A stretch of 64,000 nucleotides of DNA from Tepidiphilus succinatimandens (GTDB taxonomy: Bacteria > Pseudomonadota > Gammaproteobacteria > Burkholderiales > Rhodocyclaceae): the NCBI RefSeq assembly GCF_006503695.1, contig NZ_SBIK01000005.1:62001-126000 (forward strand). Reading direction: 5' to 3'. A program made the translations under genes and the position numbers. Positions 18,175 to 26,699 of the stretch are shown here, in pieces. Below the pieces are notes generated by a model. It saw nothing but the letters and a program-made list of their open reading frames with translations. It had not been told where the DNA came from and ran no database searches. The first letter of the stretch is position 1, and each line of letters starts with the position of its first letter.

Positions 18175-19551
18175 TCAAAACGGCAGTTCCACCCCCGGCC
18201 ACACGCTCGTGAGGGCGCGGCGGAAGTCTTCCTGGATGCGCGCGAGCGCTTCGGGCGTGTCGGCCTCGAAGCGCAGCACCACCACCGGGGTGGTGTTGGA
18301 GGCGCGCGCGAGGCCGAAGCCGTCGGGGTATTCGACGCGCACGCCGTCGATGGTAATGATCTCACGCGCACCGGTGAAACCGCTGTAGCCTTGCAGCCGT
18401 TCGATGAGGGCAAACGGCTCACCTTCTTTCATTTTGACATTGAGCTCGGGCGTGGCGATGCTGTCGGGCAGCGCCTCGAGCACGGCGCTCGGATTTTCGT
18501 GCCGCGAGAGGATTTCCAGCAGGCGCGCGGCGGCATAGAGGCCGTCGTCGAAACCGTACCAGCGATCCTTGAAGAAGATGTGCCCGCTCATCTCGCCGGC
18601 GAGCGGCGCCCCCGTCTCGCGCAGTTTCGCCTTGATAAGCGCATGCCCGGTCTTCCACATGAGCGGCACGCCGCCGTGCGCGCGGATGACCTCGGCGAGC
18701 TTGCGCGAGCATTTGACGTCGAAAAGGATCTGGGCGCCAGGATGGCGCGAGAGCACGTCGGCGGCAAAGAGCATCATCTGCCGGTCGGGGAAGATGATCT
18801 TGCCGCTTTTGGTGACCACGCCCAGTCGGTCGCCGTCGCCGTCGAAGGCGAGTCCCAGCTCGGCGTCGCTGGCGGCCACGCGCGCGATGAGATCCCGCAG
18901 GTTCTCGGGTTTGGACGGATCGGGATGGTGGTTGGGAAACGTGCCGTCGACTTCGCAAAAGAGCGCGTCGACCCGGCAGCCGAGCCGTTCGATGAGCTCC
19001 GGGGCGAAGGCCCCGGCTACGCCGTTGCCGCAGTCGACCGCGACCTTCATGGGGCGGGAGAGCTTGACGTCGGAGGTGATGCGCGTGAAGTAGGCTTCGC
19101 GCACGTCGGCCCGGCGCAGCTGCCCCGCGCCGCTTTCCAGGTCGCCTTCGGCCAGACGCCGGCGCAGATCCTGGATGAGCGGCCCAAAGAGGGTCTCGCC
19201 GGCGAGCACCATCTTGAAGCCGTTGTACTGCGGCGGATTGTGGCTGCCGGTGACCGAGACGCAGGAGCGCGTGCCGAGATGCTCGGCGGCGAAGTAGGTG
19301 ACCGGCGTGGGGACTGCGCCGATATCGATGACGTCCACCCCCGCAGCCATGATCCCTTCGGCGAGCGCCGCGGCAAGCCGTGGGCCCGACAGGCGCCCGT
19401 CGCGCCCGACCACGATCGCCTCCACGCCACGCCGGCGCGCTTCGCTGCCGATCGCCCGGCCGATGGCACGGGAGGCGTCTTCGGTGAGGGTCTCGTCGAC
19501 GATACCGCGGATGTCGTAAGCTTTGAAGATGCTGGCGTCGGGAAGCGTCAT
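18175..19551 (-). CDS. Phosphomannomutase/phosphoglucomutase
   Basis: A 458-residue alpha-D-phosphohexomutase that interconverts the 6- and 1-phosphates of mannose or glucose, feeding LPS and exopolysaccharide precursors. The four domains show their signatures: SIFKAYDIRGIV at the start, the phosphoserine loop SVTGSHNPPQYNG, the magnesium loop GLAFDGDGDRLGVV, the sugar loop GEMSGHIFF and a C-terminal phosphate-binding ARASNTTPVVVLRFE. Length and motifs match AlgC/ManB of Proteobacteria. ATG 19551 gives the expected N-terminus TLPDASIFKAYD; an upstream in-frame start adds 24 proline-rich residues with no family support. Ends 4 bases from the BrnT antitoxin stop, convergent. Confidence 0.93.
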   Translation of the reverse strand: MTLPDASIFKAYDIRGIVDETLTEDASRAIGRAIGSEARRRGVEAIVVGRDGRLSGPRLAAALAEGIMAAGVDVIDIGAVPTPVTYFAAEHLGTRSCVSVTGSHNPPQYNGFKMVLAGETLFGPLIQDLRRRLAEGDLESGAGQLRRADVREAYFTRITSDVKLSRPMKVAVDCGNGVAGAFAPELIERLGCRVDALFCEVDGTFPNHHPDPSKPENLRDLIARVAASDAELGLAFDGDGDRLGVVTKSGKIIFPDRQMMLFAADVLSRHPGAQILFDVKCSRKLAEVIRAHGGVPLMWKTGHALIKAKLRETGAPLAGEMSGHIFFKDRWYGFDDGLYAAARLLEILSRHENPSAVLEALPDSIATPELNVKMKEGEPFALIERLQGYSGFTGAREIITIDGVRVEYPDGFGLARASNTTPVVVLRFEADTPEALARIQEDFRRALTSVWPGVELPF

Positions 19552-19571
19552 CGCAGGGGCTCGCACGGGGG

Positions 19572-19787
19572 TCAGTGGTGGTGTTTGGGCAGGGGGCCTT
19601 CGAAGCGGAAGCGCCGGCTGCAATAGGGGCAGACGGCTTCGCCTTCGGCCGTGGGGTCGAGGAAGACGCGCGGATGCAGCAGATTGACCGGTTCGCCGGG
19701 AAGGGGGCAGTGCAGCGGCAGATCTTCGGCGCGCACAGCGATCTCGTGTTCCTTGCGCACGGTCTCGAGCGGATTGGGGACACTCAT
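19572..19787 (-). CDS. Small zinc-finger (zf-CHCC) protein
   Basis: A 71-residue protein of the zf-CHCC family, related to the NDUFS6 zinc subunit of complex I and widespread as an unlinked small gene in Betaproteobacteria. Candidate ligands are the Cys of LPLHCPLPG, the His of LHPRVFLDP and the CPYC pair near residue 54. The tail ends in KHHH. It lies 20 bases after the start side of the phosphomutase and 11 bases from the ilvE stop, so ilvE, this gene and the mutase may be one transcript. Its precise role is unknown. Confidence 0.85.
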   Translation of the reverse strand: MSVPNPLETVRKEHEIAVRAEDLPLHCPLPGEPVNLLHPRVFLDPTAEGEAVCPYCSRRFRFEGPLPKHHH

Positions 19788-19798
19788 GGATGCGCTCC

Positions 19799-20719
19799 TT
19801 ACAGGTAGGCGAGCCAGTGGTCGTACTCGGGCGCGCGGCCGGCGACGATGTCGAAGAAACGCTGCTGGATGCGAGCGGTGACGGGGCCGCGCTTGCCCTC
19901 GCCGATGACGCGGTCGTCGAGCTCGCGGATCGGCGTGATCTCGGCGGCGGTGCCGCTGAAGAAGGCTTCGTCGGCGATGTAGATATCGTCGCGCGTGAGC
20001 CGGCGCGACACGAAGGGGATGCCGAGTTCCTCGGCGATGCGGATCACCGTGTCGCGAGTGATGCCCGTGAGCGCCGCGGCGATTTCGGGCTCATACAACA
20101 CCCCATCCTTGACCACGAAGAGGTTTTCCCCGGCGCCTTCGGCCACGAACCCCTGGGTGTCGAGCAGCAGCGCTTCGTCGTAGCCCTGACTGGTGGCTTC
20201 CATGTTGGCGAGGATGGAGTTGGCGTAGGTACTGGAGAGCTTGGCGCGCGGCATGGTCACGTTGACGTGCTGGCGCTGGAAGGAAGCGGTCTTGATGCGG
20301 ATGCCGCGCTCCAGGCCGTCTTCGCCCAGATACGCGCCCCAGGGCCAGGCGGCGATGGCCACGTGCACTTTGGCGCCCTTGGGCGAGACGCCCATCTTCT
20401 CCGAGCCGTAGAAGGCGATGGGGCGGATGTAGCAGGATTCGAGGTTGTTCGCGCGCACCACCTCTTTCTGCGCTTCCATGAGCTCCTCGAGCGGCCAGGG
20501 AATCGGCATCATGTAGATCTTGGCCGAATTGAGGAGCCTTTGGGTGTGCTCGCGCAGGCGGAAGATCGCCGTGCCACGCTCGGTGGCGTAGGCGCGCAAG
20601 CCTTCGAACACGGCCAGGCCATAGTGCAGCGAATGGGTGAGCACGTGGGTGGTGGCTTCACGCCAGGGCACGAGCTTGCCGTCGTACCAGATGAAGCCGT
20701 CGCGGTCGGACATCGACAT
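19799..20719 (-). CDS. ilvE: Branched-chain amino acid aminotransferase
   Basis: PLP enzyme (fold type IV) that makes leucine, isoleucine and valine from their keto acids. The 306-residue length is standard. Seen motifs: GFIWYDGKLVPW at the start, THSLHYGLAVFEGLRAY, the region around the PLP lysine (MPRAKLSSTYANSILANMEA), DEALLLDTQGFVAEGAGENLFVV and EAFFSGTAAEITPI. ATG 20719 is chosen because AGGAGA lies five bases upstream; a second in-frame ATG is two codons inside. The same frame stays open far upstream, but that part is antisense to bamD and not part of this gene. Confidence 0.95.
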   Translation of the reverse strand: MSMSDRDGFIWYDGKLVPWREATTHVLTHSLHYGLAVFEGLRAYATERGTAIFRLREHTQRLLNSAKIYMMPIPWPLEELMEAQKEVVRANNLESCYIRPIAFYGSEKMGVSPKGAKVHVAIAAWPWGAYLGEDGLERGIRIKTASFQRQHVNVTMPRAKLSSTYANSILANMEATSQGYDEALLLDTQGFVAEGAGENLFVVKDGVLYEPEIAAALTGITRDTVIRIAEELGIPFVSRRLTRDDIYIADEAFFSGTAAEITPIRELDDRVIGEGKRGPVTARIQQRFFDIVAGRAPEYDHWLAYL

Positions 20720-20769
20720 GGGGTTCTCCTCGGGTGGATGGGCTCGGCGTTTGCGCCGTGTAACCGCAG

Positions 20770-20775
20770 ATTGTA
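20770..20775 (-). promoter_or_regulatory. -10 element of ilvE
   Basis: On the minus strand TACAAT lies 50 bases before the ilvE ATG, between bamD and ilvE. A CTGATC stands 16 bases further upstream as a poor -35 match. Confidence 0.35.
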
Positions 20776-20837
20776 GCGCAAAGCGCCGAGGGATCAGGAC
20801 CCGCCGCGACTTCGGAGAAAACCGCTGCGCCGCGCGC

Positions 20838-21638
20838 TCACCACAGTTGCCACCAGGGTTTGTCCGGGCCTTTCTTTCCGCCCTTGAAGTAGGCCGACTG
20901 GGGGAAGTTGTGGCGCAGCACGCGCTCGGCGTCGGCGCGCAGATCCTGCAGGCCGAGCTTGTCGTAAGCCTGCATGAGGATCCACAGCGCGTCTTCTTGC
21001 GCCGGGGAATCGGGGAATTGCTCGAGCACGGCTTTTGCCCGGTTGGCGGCGGCCAGATACGCTCCGCGGCGCAGGTAGTAGTCGGCCACATGGACTTCGT
21101 AGCGGGCCATGGCGTTGGTGAGATAGACCATGCGCTGGCGCGCGTCGTCGGCGTACTTGCTGTCGGGGAAACGCTCGATGAGCTCGCGGAACGTCTCGTA
21201 GGATTCGCGCATGCCCTTGGGGTCGCGCTCGGAGAGATCCTGGTTGGAGATCGTCCCGAGCAGGCCGAGGTCTTCGTTGAAGGTCGCCAAGCCCTTGAGG
21301 TAGTACATGTAATCGACGTTGGGGTGGTTGGGGTGCAGCCGGATGAAGCGATCGGCGGCGGCGATCGCCTCTTCAGGCTCGCCCGCCTTGTAGTGGGCAT
21401 AGGCCGTTTCGATCTGCGCCTGCTGGGCGTAGCGCCCGAAGGGATAGCGCGCTTCGAGCTTTTCGTAGAGTTCGACGGCCCGTTGATAATTTCCTTCGTT
21501 CAGGGCATCCTTGGCTTCGGAATAGAGTTTTTGCGCGTTCCAGCCGCGGGTCTCGTCCTCTTTTTCGGGGATGAGGCTGCAGCCGGCGAGCGTGAGCGAA
21601 AGGGCGAGGAAGAGCGCGGTGAGCGAACGCAGGATCAT
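20838..21638 (-). CDS. bamD: Outer-membrane assembly lipoprotein BamD
   Basis: A 266-residue essential lipoprotein of the BAM complex. The signal peptide ends in the lipobox LTLAGC, so the mature protein starts with a lipidated Cys. It contains TPR-like helices: KLYSEAKDALNEGNYQRAVELYEKLEARYPFG, then AQIETAYAHYKAGEPEEAIAAADRFIRLHP, and YYLRRGAYLAAANRAKAVLEQFPDS. ATG 21638 is chosen because it is right before the hydrophobic core. Its start codon shares the same CATG as the plausible start of divergent rluD. BamA, its partner, is encoded at 40839-43151. Confidence 0.95.
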   Translation of the reverse strand: MILRSLTALFLALSLTLAGCSLIPEKEDETRGWNAQKLYSEAKDALNEGNYQRAVELYEKLEARYPFGRYAQQAQIETAYAHYKAGEPEEAIAAADRFIRLHPNHPNVDYMYYLKGLATFNEDLGLLGTISNQDLSERDPKGMRESYETFRELIERFPDSKYADDARQRMVYLTNAMARYEVHVADYYLRRGAYLAAANRAKAVLEQFPDSPAQEDALWILMQAYDKLGLQDLRADAERVLRHNFPQSAYFKGGKKGPDKPWWQLW

Positions 21639-22632
21639 GGCGGATGACGATCTGGGCATGAGTGACTCGGTGACCGATTATAAGGCGGAATGGGATGGCG
21701 ACGACGAAGAGGCGATCACGGCCGAAGAAGAGGCACGCCTCGTGCCGGTCGCGCTCGCGGGCGAGCGGCTCGACCGCGTCGCCGCGGCGCTGTGGCCGGA
21801 GCATTCCCGCTCACGCCTGCAGCAGTGGATCGAGCAAGGCTTCCTGCGCGTAGACGGGCTGCCCGCCGGCTCGGTGCGGCGCCGGCTGCTGGGCGGAGAG
21901 CGGCTGGTGCTCGCGCCGCCGCCATTCGCATTGGGGGAAGTCCCGCGGGCACAGGCGATGTCATTGTCTCTCCTCTATGCCGATGAATCGATTTTCGTCA
22001 TTGACAAGCCGGCCGGCCTGGTGGTTCATCCCGGCGCGGGAAACTTGGAGGGGACCTTGCTCAACGGGCTGCTCGCGCTCGATGCCGGCCTGGCGGCGCT
22101 GCCGCGGGCCGGCATCGTCCACCGGCTCGACAAGGACACGAGCGGCCTCATGGTGGTGGCGCGCACCCTGGAAGCGCAGACGGCGCTGGTGCGTCAGCTG
22201 CAGGCGCGCACGGTGCGCCGTGAATACTGGGCGGTGGTGGCGGGGCATCTGGAGCGGGCCGGAACGGTGGAAGCGCCCATCGGACGGCATCCCCGGGTGC
22301 GCACGCGCATGGCGGTCGTACCGCAGGGCAAACCCGCGGTAACGCACTATCGCCCGCTGGAAGCCTTCGCCGAGGCCACGCTCGTCGAGTGCCGCTTGGA
22401 AACCGGGCGCACGCACCAGATCCGCGTGCATCTGGCCCACCTCGGTTTCCCTTTGCTGGGAGACCCTCTCTACGCCCCGCGGGCGGTGGCGGCGCGTTTT
22501 TCCCGGCAGGCGCTGCACGCCCGGCGGCTTGCCCTCGTGCATCCCGCAAGCGGCGAGCCATGCCGTTGGGAATCGCCCCTGCCCGAGGACATGACCCGGC
22601 TGCTCGAGACCCTGCGGGGAGAAAAGCGATGA
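21637..22632 (+). CDS. rluD: 23S rRNA pseudouridine(1911/1915/1917) synthase RluD
   Basis: Pseudouridine synthase acting on helix 69 of 23S rRNA. The protein has an S4-like domain (LVPVALAGERLDRVAAALWPE ... FLRVDGLPAGS) and the catalytic domain with GIVHRLDKDTSGLMVVART, whose aspartate is the nucleophile, and RLETGRTHQIRVHLAHLGFPLLGDPLY. Length from this start is 331 residues. The start is uncertain: ATG 21637 overlaps the bamD start head-to-head, and ATG 21658 is also possible; neither has a good ribosome site. The stop overlaps pgeF (ATGA). The rluD-pgeF pairing is common in Proteobacteria. Confidence 0.93.
   Translation: MADDDLGMSDSVTDYKAEWDGDDEEAITAEEEARLVPVALAGERLDRVAAALWPEHSRSRLQQWIEQGFLRVDGLPAGSVRRRLLGGERLVLAPPPFALGEVPRAQAMSLSLLYADESIFVIDKPAGLVVHPGAGNLEGTLLNGLLALDAGLAALPRAGIVHRLDKDTSGLMVVARTLEAQTALVRQLQARTVRREYWAVVAGHLERAGTVEAPIGRHPRVRTRMAVVPQGKPAVTHYRPLEAFAEATLVECRLETGRTHQIRVHLAHLGFPLLGDPLYAPRAVAARFSRQALHARRLALVHPASGEPCRWESPLPEDMTRLLETLRGEKR
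21677..21682 (-). promoter_or_regulatory. -10 element of bamD inside rluD
   Basis: TATAAT on the minus strand, 39 bases before the bamD start. It lies within the first codons of rluD, so divergent transcripts must overlap. The -35 position (GTCGTC) is weak. Confidence 0.4.
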
Positions 22633-23417
22633 TTCGCCGGATCCATTGGCCGGAAGCGCCGCGCAACGTGGTGCTGCGGCTCACCGACCGCGAGGGCGGG
22701 GTGAGCCGTGAGCCGTATGCCTCCTTCAACCTCGCCACGCACGTGGGCGACGACCCCGCGGCGGTGGTGGAGAACCGCCTGCGCCTCGCGCGGCTCCTTC
22801 CCGCCATGCCGTTGTGGCTCGAGCAGGTGCACGGCGCGCGCGTCTTCGATGCCGATCGCGAGCCCTGGGAGGGAACGCCGCCGCAGGCCGATGCGGCGGT
22901 GACGACCCGGCCGAACTTGCCGCTTGCCGTGCTCACTGCCGACTGCCTGCCCGTGGCTTTTGCCGCCTGCGACGGTGCCCGAGTGGCGGTAGCGCACGCC
23001 GGCTGGCGCGGGCTCGCCGGCGGGGTGCTGGAAGCGGTGGCGGCGCATTTTCCGCCCCAGGGCTTCGTTGCCTGGATTGGCCCGGGAATCGGGCAGGCGC
23101 ACTACGAGGTGGGGGAGGAAGTGCGCGGAGTTTTTCTCGACCAGACCCCGTCGCTTGCCCGGTTTTTCGTACCCGGCCGCGACGGTGCGCATTGGCTCGC
23201 CGACCTCGTCGGCATTGCGCGGGCGAAGCTGCTCGCCGCGGGAGCGGCCGCAGTCAGTCTGGGCGGTATATGTACATTTCATGACAAGGCGTTCTATTCC
23301 TACCGCCGTGAAGGGAGGTGTACCGGCCGCTTCGCTTTGTGCCTCTGGCGCGCCTCGGGGTACATGACGCATGCTGCAGCGCATGATTGTCGCCATGCAC
23401 CTTTCGTGCCACAATGA
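22629..23417 (+). CDS. pgeF: Peptidoglycan editing factor PgeF (laccase-domain, YfiH)
   Basis: A 262-residue DUF152/laccase-domain protein. PgeF removes wrongly placed L-serine from peptidoglycan precursors; the wider family has purine nucleoside phosphorylase-like activity. Zinc-ligand motifs are visible: LWLEQVHGARVF (His), LTADCLPVAFA (Cys) and VAHAGWRGLAGGVL (His), with the C-terminal GGICTFHDKAFYSYRREG. The ATG overlaps the rluD stop. The last ~18 residues (YMTHAAAHDCRHAPF) extend past the usual end, and their coding sequence contains the phaC promoter region. Confidence 0.92.
   Translation: MIRRIHWPEAPRNVVLRLTDREGGVSREPYASFNLATHVGDDPAAVVENRLRLARLLPAMPLWLEQVHGARVFDADREPWEGTPPQADAAVTTRPNLPLAVLTADCLPVAFAACDGARVAVAHAGWRGLAGGVLEAVAAHFPPQGFVAWIGPGIGQAHYEVGEEVRGVFLDQTPSLARFFVPGRDGAHWLADLVGIARAKLLAAGAAAVSLGGICTFHDKAFYSYRREGRCTGRFALCLWRASGYMTHAAAHDCRHAPFVPQ
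23387..23415 (+). promoter_or_regulatory. Promoter of the pha genes
   Basis: TTGTCG at 23387-23392, a 17-base spacer, then CACAAT at 23410-23415; the phaC ATG follows after 21 bases. It lies inside the end of pgeF. A TGC-rich imperfect palindrome ATGCTGCAGCGCAT (23371-23384) abuts the -35 box. Confidence 0.5.
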
Positions 23418-23436
23418 ATTCGACCAAGGAGAAAAT

Positions 23437-25140
23437 ATGACGTCTTTCCCCAATCCGCCCGGCGTTTCGCTTCCTCCGGGGCATCCCTTGCAGGCATGGC
23501 AGCAGTACTGGCAGCTCATGGCCGGTGATCCGGACAAGCTGCGCCAGTGGCAGCAGCAGTGGCTGGCGCAGCACGCCCAGCTGTGGGACCAGCTGCTGCA
23601 TCGTCGGCCGGGCGAGCCCGCCGAGCCGGTGGTGCCGCAGGTGCGCGGCGACAAGCGCTTCTCCTCGCCTGCGTGGCAGGAAAGTCCCATCTTCGACTAC
23701 CTCCGCCAGGCCTACTGGATCAACGCGCAGATGCTCACCCGCTGGGTGGAAGAGAGCGACTTCCCCGACGGCAAGACCAAGGCGCGGGCGCGTTTCCTCG
23801 TGCGCCAGATCGTCGATGCGCTCGCTCCGTCGAACTTCGCCGCCACCAATCCGGAATTCATCCGTCAGGCGCTCGAAACCCAGGGCGAGAGCATCCGGCG
23901 CGGCATCGCCAACCTGCTCGAAGACCTGCACAAAGGTCACATCTCGATGACCGACGAGTCCGCCTTCGAAGTCGGACGCAACCTTGCGGTCACTCCCGGC
24001 GCGGTGATCGCCGAAAACCCCCTCATGCAGCTCATCCAGTACGCGCCGCTCACGGAGAAGGTGGGCGAGCGGCCGCTCCTCATCGTTCCGCCCAACATCA
24101 ACAAGTTCTACATCCTCGACCTCCAGCCGGAAAATTCCCTCGTGCGCTTCGCTCTGGAGCAGGGTCACACGGTGTTCATGATCTCGTGGAAGAATCCGGG
24201 CATCACCGAGGCGCGCTATGGCTGGGACGATTACCTGGAACTGGGGCCGCTGCGGGCGTTGGAGATCGTGCGCGAGCTCACCGGCGTGACCGACCCCAAC
24301 GTGCTGGGGTTCTGCGTCGGCGGCACGATGCTTTCCTGTGCGCTCGCGGTGGCGCGCGCCCGGGGTGAGACTCCGGTGCGCAGCCTCACGCTGATGACGA
24401 CCCTGCTCGATTATGCCGAGAGCGGCGATCTCGGCTGCCTCGTGGACGAGGCGAGCGTCACCGCACGCGAGGCGGCGATCGGCAAGGGCGGATTGATGCT
24501 GGGCTCGGAACTCGCCAACACCTTCTCGGCGCTGCGTGCCAACGACCTCGTCTGGAACTACGTGGTGAACAACTACCTCAAGGGCGAGGCCCCCAAGCCC
24601 TTCGACCTGCTTTTCTGGAACAGCGACAGCACCAACCTGCCCGGGCCGTTCGTCACCTACTATCTGCGCAACATGTATCTCGAAAACAACCTGCGCGTGC
24701 CCAACAAGCTGACGATGCTCGGCGAGCCGGTGAGCCTCACCCGCCTCGACATGCCCGCCTACGTGATGGCGGCGCGCGAAGACCACATCGTGCCCTGGCG
24801 TGGAGCCTACTTGTCGCAGCGGCTGCTCGGCGGTCCGCGCCGTTTCGTGCTGGGGGCGAGCGGTCACATCGCCGGGGCCATCAACCCGGCGCGCAAGAAC
24901 CGCCGCAGCTATTGGACCAACGATTCCCTGCCCGAAGAGCCGGAAGCGTGGCTGGCCGGGGCGCAGGAGCAGCCCGGCAGCTGGTGGTGGGATTGGGCCC
25001 GCTGGCTGGAAACGCACAAAGGCAAGCTCGTGCCGGCACGCACCGCCCTGGGCAACGATCGCTACCGTCCGATCGAACCGGCCCCCGGCCGCTACGTGAA
25101 AGAACCCGCGCTGCCGCTCGTGCGCGAACCCGTTGTGTAA
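23437..25140 (+). CDS. phaC: Class I poly(3-hydroxybutyrate) polymerase PhaC
   Basis: PHA synthase that polymerises (R)-3-hydroxybutyryl-CoA on the surface of storage granules. The 567-residue length fits class I. The lipase-like box is GFCVGGT with catalytic Cys293; the other triad members are Asp449 (AAREDHIVPW) and His477 (GASGHIAGAINP). Other family marks are the PPNINKFYILDLQPENSLV block and FLLFWNSDSTNLPGPF-like segment. The N-terminus is rich in Gln and Trp (WQQYWQLM, RQWQQQWL). ATG 23437 has AAGGAGAAAA in front. phaB follows after 48 bases; no phaA thiolase is present here. Confidence 0.96.
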   Translation: MTSFPNPPGVSLPPGHPLQAWQQYWQLMAGDPDKLRQWQQQWLAQHAQLWDQLLHRRPGEPAEPVVPQVRGDKRFSSPAWQESPIFDYLRQAYWINAQMLTRWVEESDFPDGKTKARARFLVRQIVDALAPSNFAATNPEFIRQALETQGESIRRGIANLLEDLHKGHISMTDESAFEVGRNLAVTPGAVIAENPLMQLIQYAPLTEKVGERPLLIVPPNINKFYILDLQPENSLVRFALEQGHTVFMISWKNPGITEARYGWDDYLELGPLRALEIVRELTGVTDPNVLGFCVGGTMLSCALAVARARGETPVRSLTLMTTLLDYAESGDLGCLVDEASVTAREAAIGKGGLMLGSELANTFSALRANDLVWNYVVNNYLKGEAPKPFDLLFWNSDSTNLPGPFVTYYLRNMYLENNLRVPNKLTMLGEPVSLTRLDMPAYVMAAREDHIVPWRGAYLSQRLLGGPRRFVLGASGHIAGAINPARKNRRSYWTNDSLPEEPEAWLAGAQEQPGSWWWDWARWLETHKGKLVPARTALGNDRYRPIEPAPGRYVKEPALPLVREPVV

Positions 25141-25188
25141 GCCGGCGCCGCCAGCGGCGCCATTCAACCATCGAAGAGGAGAAGGGAA

Positions 25189-25932
25189 ATGACGACACGC
25201 ATCGCATTGGTGACCGGAGGCATGGGAGGACTCGGCGAGGCGATCTGCATCAAGCTCGCCCAGATGGGCTATCGCGTCGTGACCACCCACTCGCTCGGCA
25301 ACACCAAGGCCCCGCAGTGGCTCGCCGAGATGAAAGCCAAGGGGTTCGACTTTGCCGCCTATCCGGCCGACGTGGCCGATTTCGATTCCTGCAAGGCCTG
25401 CGTGGAGAAGATCGTGCAGGAGGTCGGCCCGGTGGACGTGCTCGTCAACAACGCCGGCATCACCCGCGACATGACCCTGCGCAAGATGACCAAGGCCGAC
25501 TGGGACGCGGTGCTGCGCACCAACCTCGACAGCGTCTTCAACATGACCAAGCAGGTCATCGACGGCATGGTCGAGCGCAAGTGGGGCCGCATCATCAACA
25601 TCTCTTCGGTCAACGGCCAGAAAGGCGCCTTCGGCCAGACCAACTATGCCGCGGCCAAGGCCGGGATGCACGGCTTCACCAAATCGCTGGCGCTCGAAGT
25701 GGCGCGCTACGGCGTCACGGTCAATACCGTCTCGCCGGGCTACATCGGCACCAAGATGGTGCTTGCCATTCCGCAGGAGATCCTGGACTCCAAGATCCTG
25801 CCGCAGATCCCCATGGGACGTCTGGGCAAGCCCGAAGAGATCGCCGGACTGGTGGCCTACATCGCCTCCGATGAGGCTGCTTACATGACCGGGGCCAACA
25901 TCGCCATCAACGGCGGCCAGCACATGTATTGA
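25189..25932 (+). CDS. phaB: Acetoacetyl-CoA reductase PhaB
   Basis: NADPH-dependent SDR reducing acetoacetyl-CoA to (R)-3-hydroxybutyryl-CoA, the monomer for PhaC. At 247 residues it has the cofactor motif TGGMGGLGEA near residue 9, NNAGITRDMTLRKM, the catalytic ISSVNGQKGAFGQTNYAAAK block holding Ser, Tyr and Lys, and VNTVSPGYIGTKMV. The TRDMTLRK and GQKGAFGQTNY segments are characteristic of PhaB rather than FabG. A strong GAGGAGAAGGG site precedes the ATG. The gap from phaC (48 bases) shows no terminator, so phaCB is probably one transcript. Confidence 0.95.
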   Translation: MTTRIALVTGGMGGLGEAICIKLAQMGYRVVTTHSLGNTKAPQWLAEMKAKGFDFAAYPADVADFDSCKACVEKIVQEVGPVDVLVNNAGITRDMTLRKMTKADWDAVLRTNLDSVFNMTKQVIDGMVERKWGRIINISSVNGQKGAFGQTNYAAAKAGMHGFTKSLALEVARYGVTVNTVSPGYIGTKMVLAIPQEILDSKILPQIPMGRLGKPEEIAGLVAYIASDEAAYMTGANIAINGGQHMY

Positions 25933-26058
25933 GGATCGGCACCTCCCTCCTTGGAAGAGGGGCTACGGTCACCGGGTCTGCAGAGGCGATGCCTTGTCGG
26001 TGTCACCCTGCGGACCCTGCATTTTTCGGCCGCGGGGAACCTCTGCCTTTTGCTACGG

Positions 26059-26064
26059 TATAAT
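26059..26064 (+). promoter_or_regulatory. -10 element of phaR
   Basis: A perfect TATAAT lies 35 bases before the phaR ATG, suggesting separate transcription from phaCB. No recognisable -35 box is found at 16-18 bases upstream. Confidence 0.45.
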
Positions 26065-26099
26065 GTTTCGTCGCGACCTCCTTGTGGGAAAGATCGGCA

Positions 26100-26699
26100 A
26101 TGACCGATGCGCAGCAGATCCGCCTGATCAAGAAGTACCCCAATCGCCGTTTGTACGATACCGTCAGCAGCGCCTACATCACGATCGGCGACGTGAAGAA
26201 TCTCGTGCTCGCACACGAGCCTTTCCGTATCGTCGACGCGAAGACGGGGGAAGATCTCACGCGCAGCGTGCTGCTGCAGATCATCCTCGAAGAGGAAGCC
26301 TGCGGCCAGCCGCTCTTTTCTTCCGAGCTGCTCGCGCAGATCATCCGTTTCTATGGCCAGGCGTCGCAAAACCTGATGGGGCGCTATCTGGAAAACAGCA
26401 TCGCCGCCTTCGTCGAGATGCAGAACAAGTTCCAGGAGCAGCTGCGCTCGCTCTACGGGGACAAGGCGCCGCTCGGCACCGACTGGATGGCGCAGTTTCT
26501 TTCGCTGCAGGCTCCGGCGCTACAATCGATGATGAACGCCTATCTCGAGCAATCGCGCCAGCTGCTCACCCAGATGCAGAAGCAGGCGGAGAGCCAGACG
26601 CGCGGGCTCTTCGGCGCCATGTTCTCCGGCCTGCGGCCGCAGGCGGACGAATCCGCCCAAGGCGGCACGACCTCACCGACCAAGCCTGATGAAACTTGA
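26100..26699 (+). CDS. phaR: Polyhydroxyalkanoate synthesis repressor PhaR
   Basis: A 199-residue PhaR, which binds DNA upstream of pha genes and also PHB itself, releasing promoters when granules form. The N-terminal DNA-binding domain has the invariant [23 protein letters not shown], followed by a PHB-accumulation domain ([23 protein letters not shown]). The C-terminal half is a long amphipathic helix region with many Gln and Met residues ([31 protein letters not shown]) likely to contact granules or oligomerise. ATG 26100 is chosen over an upstream in-frame start because family members begin just before the IRLIKKYPN block. Its end overlaps rimO by 11 bases. Confidence 0.95.
   Translation: MTDAQQIRLIKKYPNRRLYDTVSSAYITIGDVKNLVLAHEPFRIVDAKTGEDLTRSVLLQIILEEEACGQPLFSSELLAQIIRFYGQASQNLMGRYLENSIAAFVEMQNKFQEQLRSLYGDKAPLGTDWMAQFLSLQAPALQSMMNAYLEQSRQLLTQMQKQAESQTRGLFGAMFSGLRPQADESAQGGTTSPTKPDET

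Noticed and set aside
23254-25923. An 889-codon minus-strand frame opposite phaC and phaB
   Set aside because: Same codon-bias shadow effect; phaC and phaB have complete motifs and ribosome sites on the plus strand.
25933-25970. Possible terminator after phaB (CCTCC...GGAAGAGG)
   Set aside because: The arms pair only partly and no T run follows.
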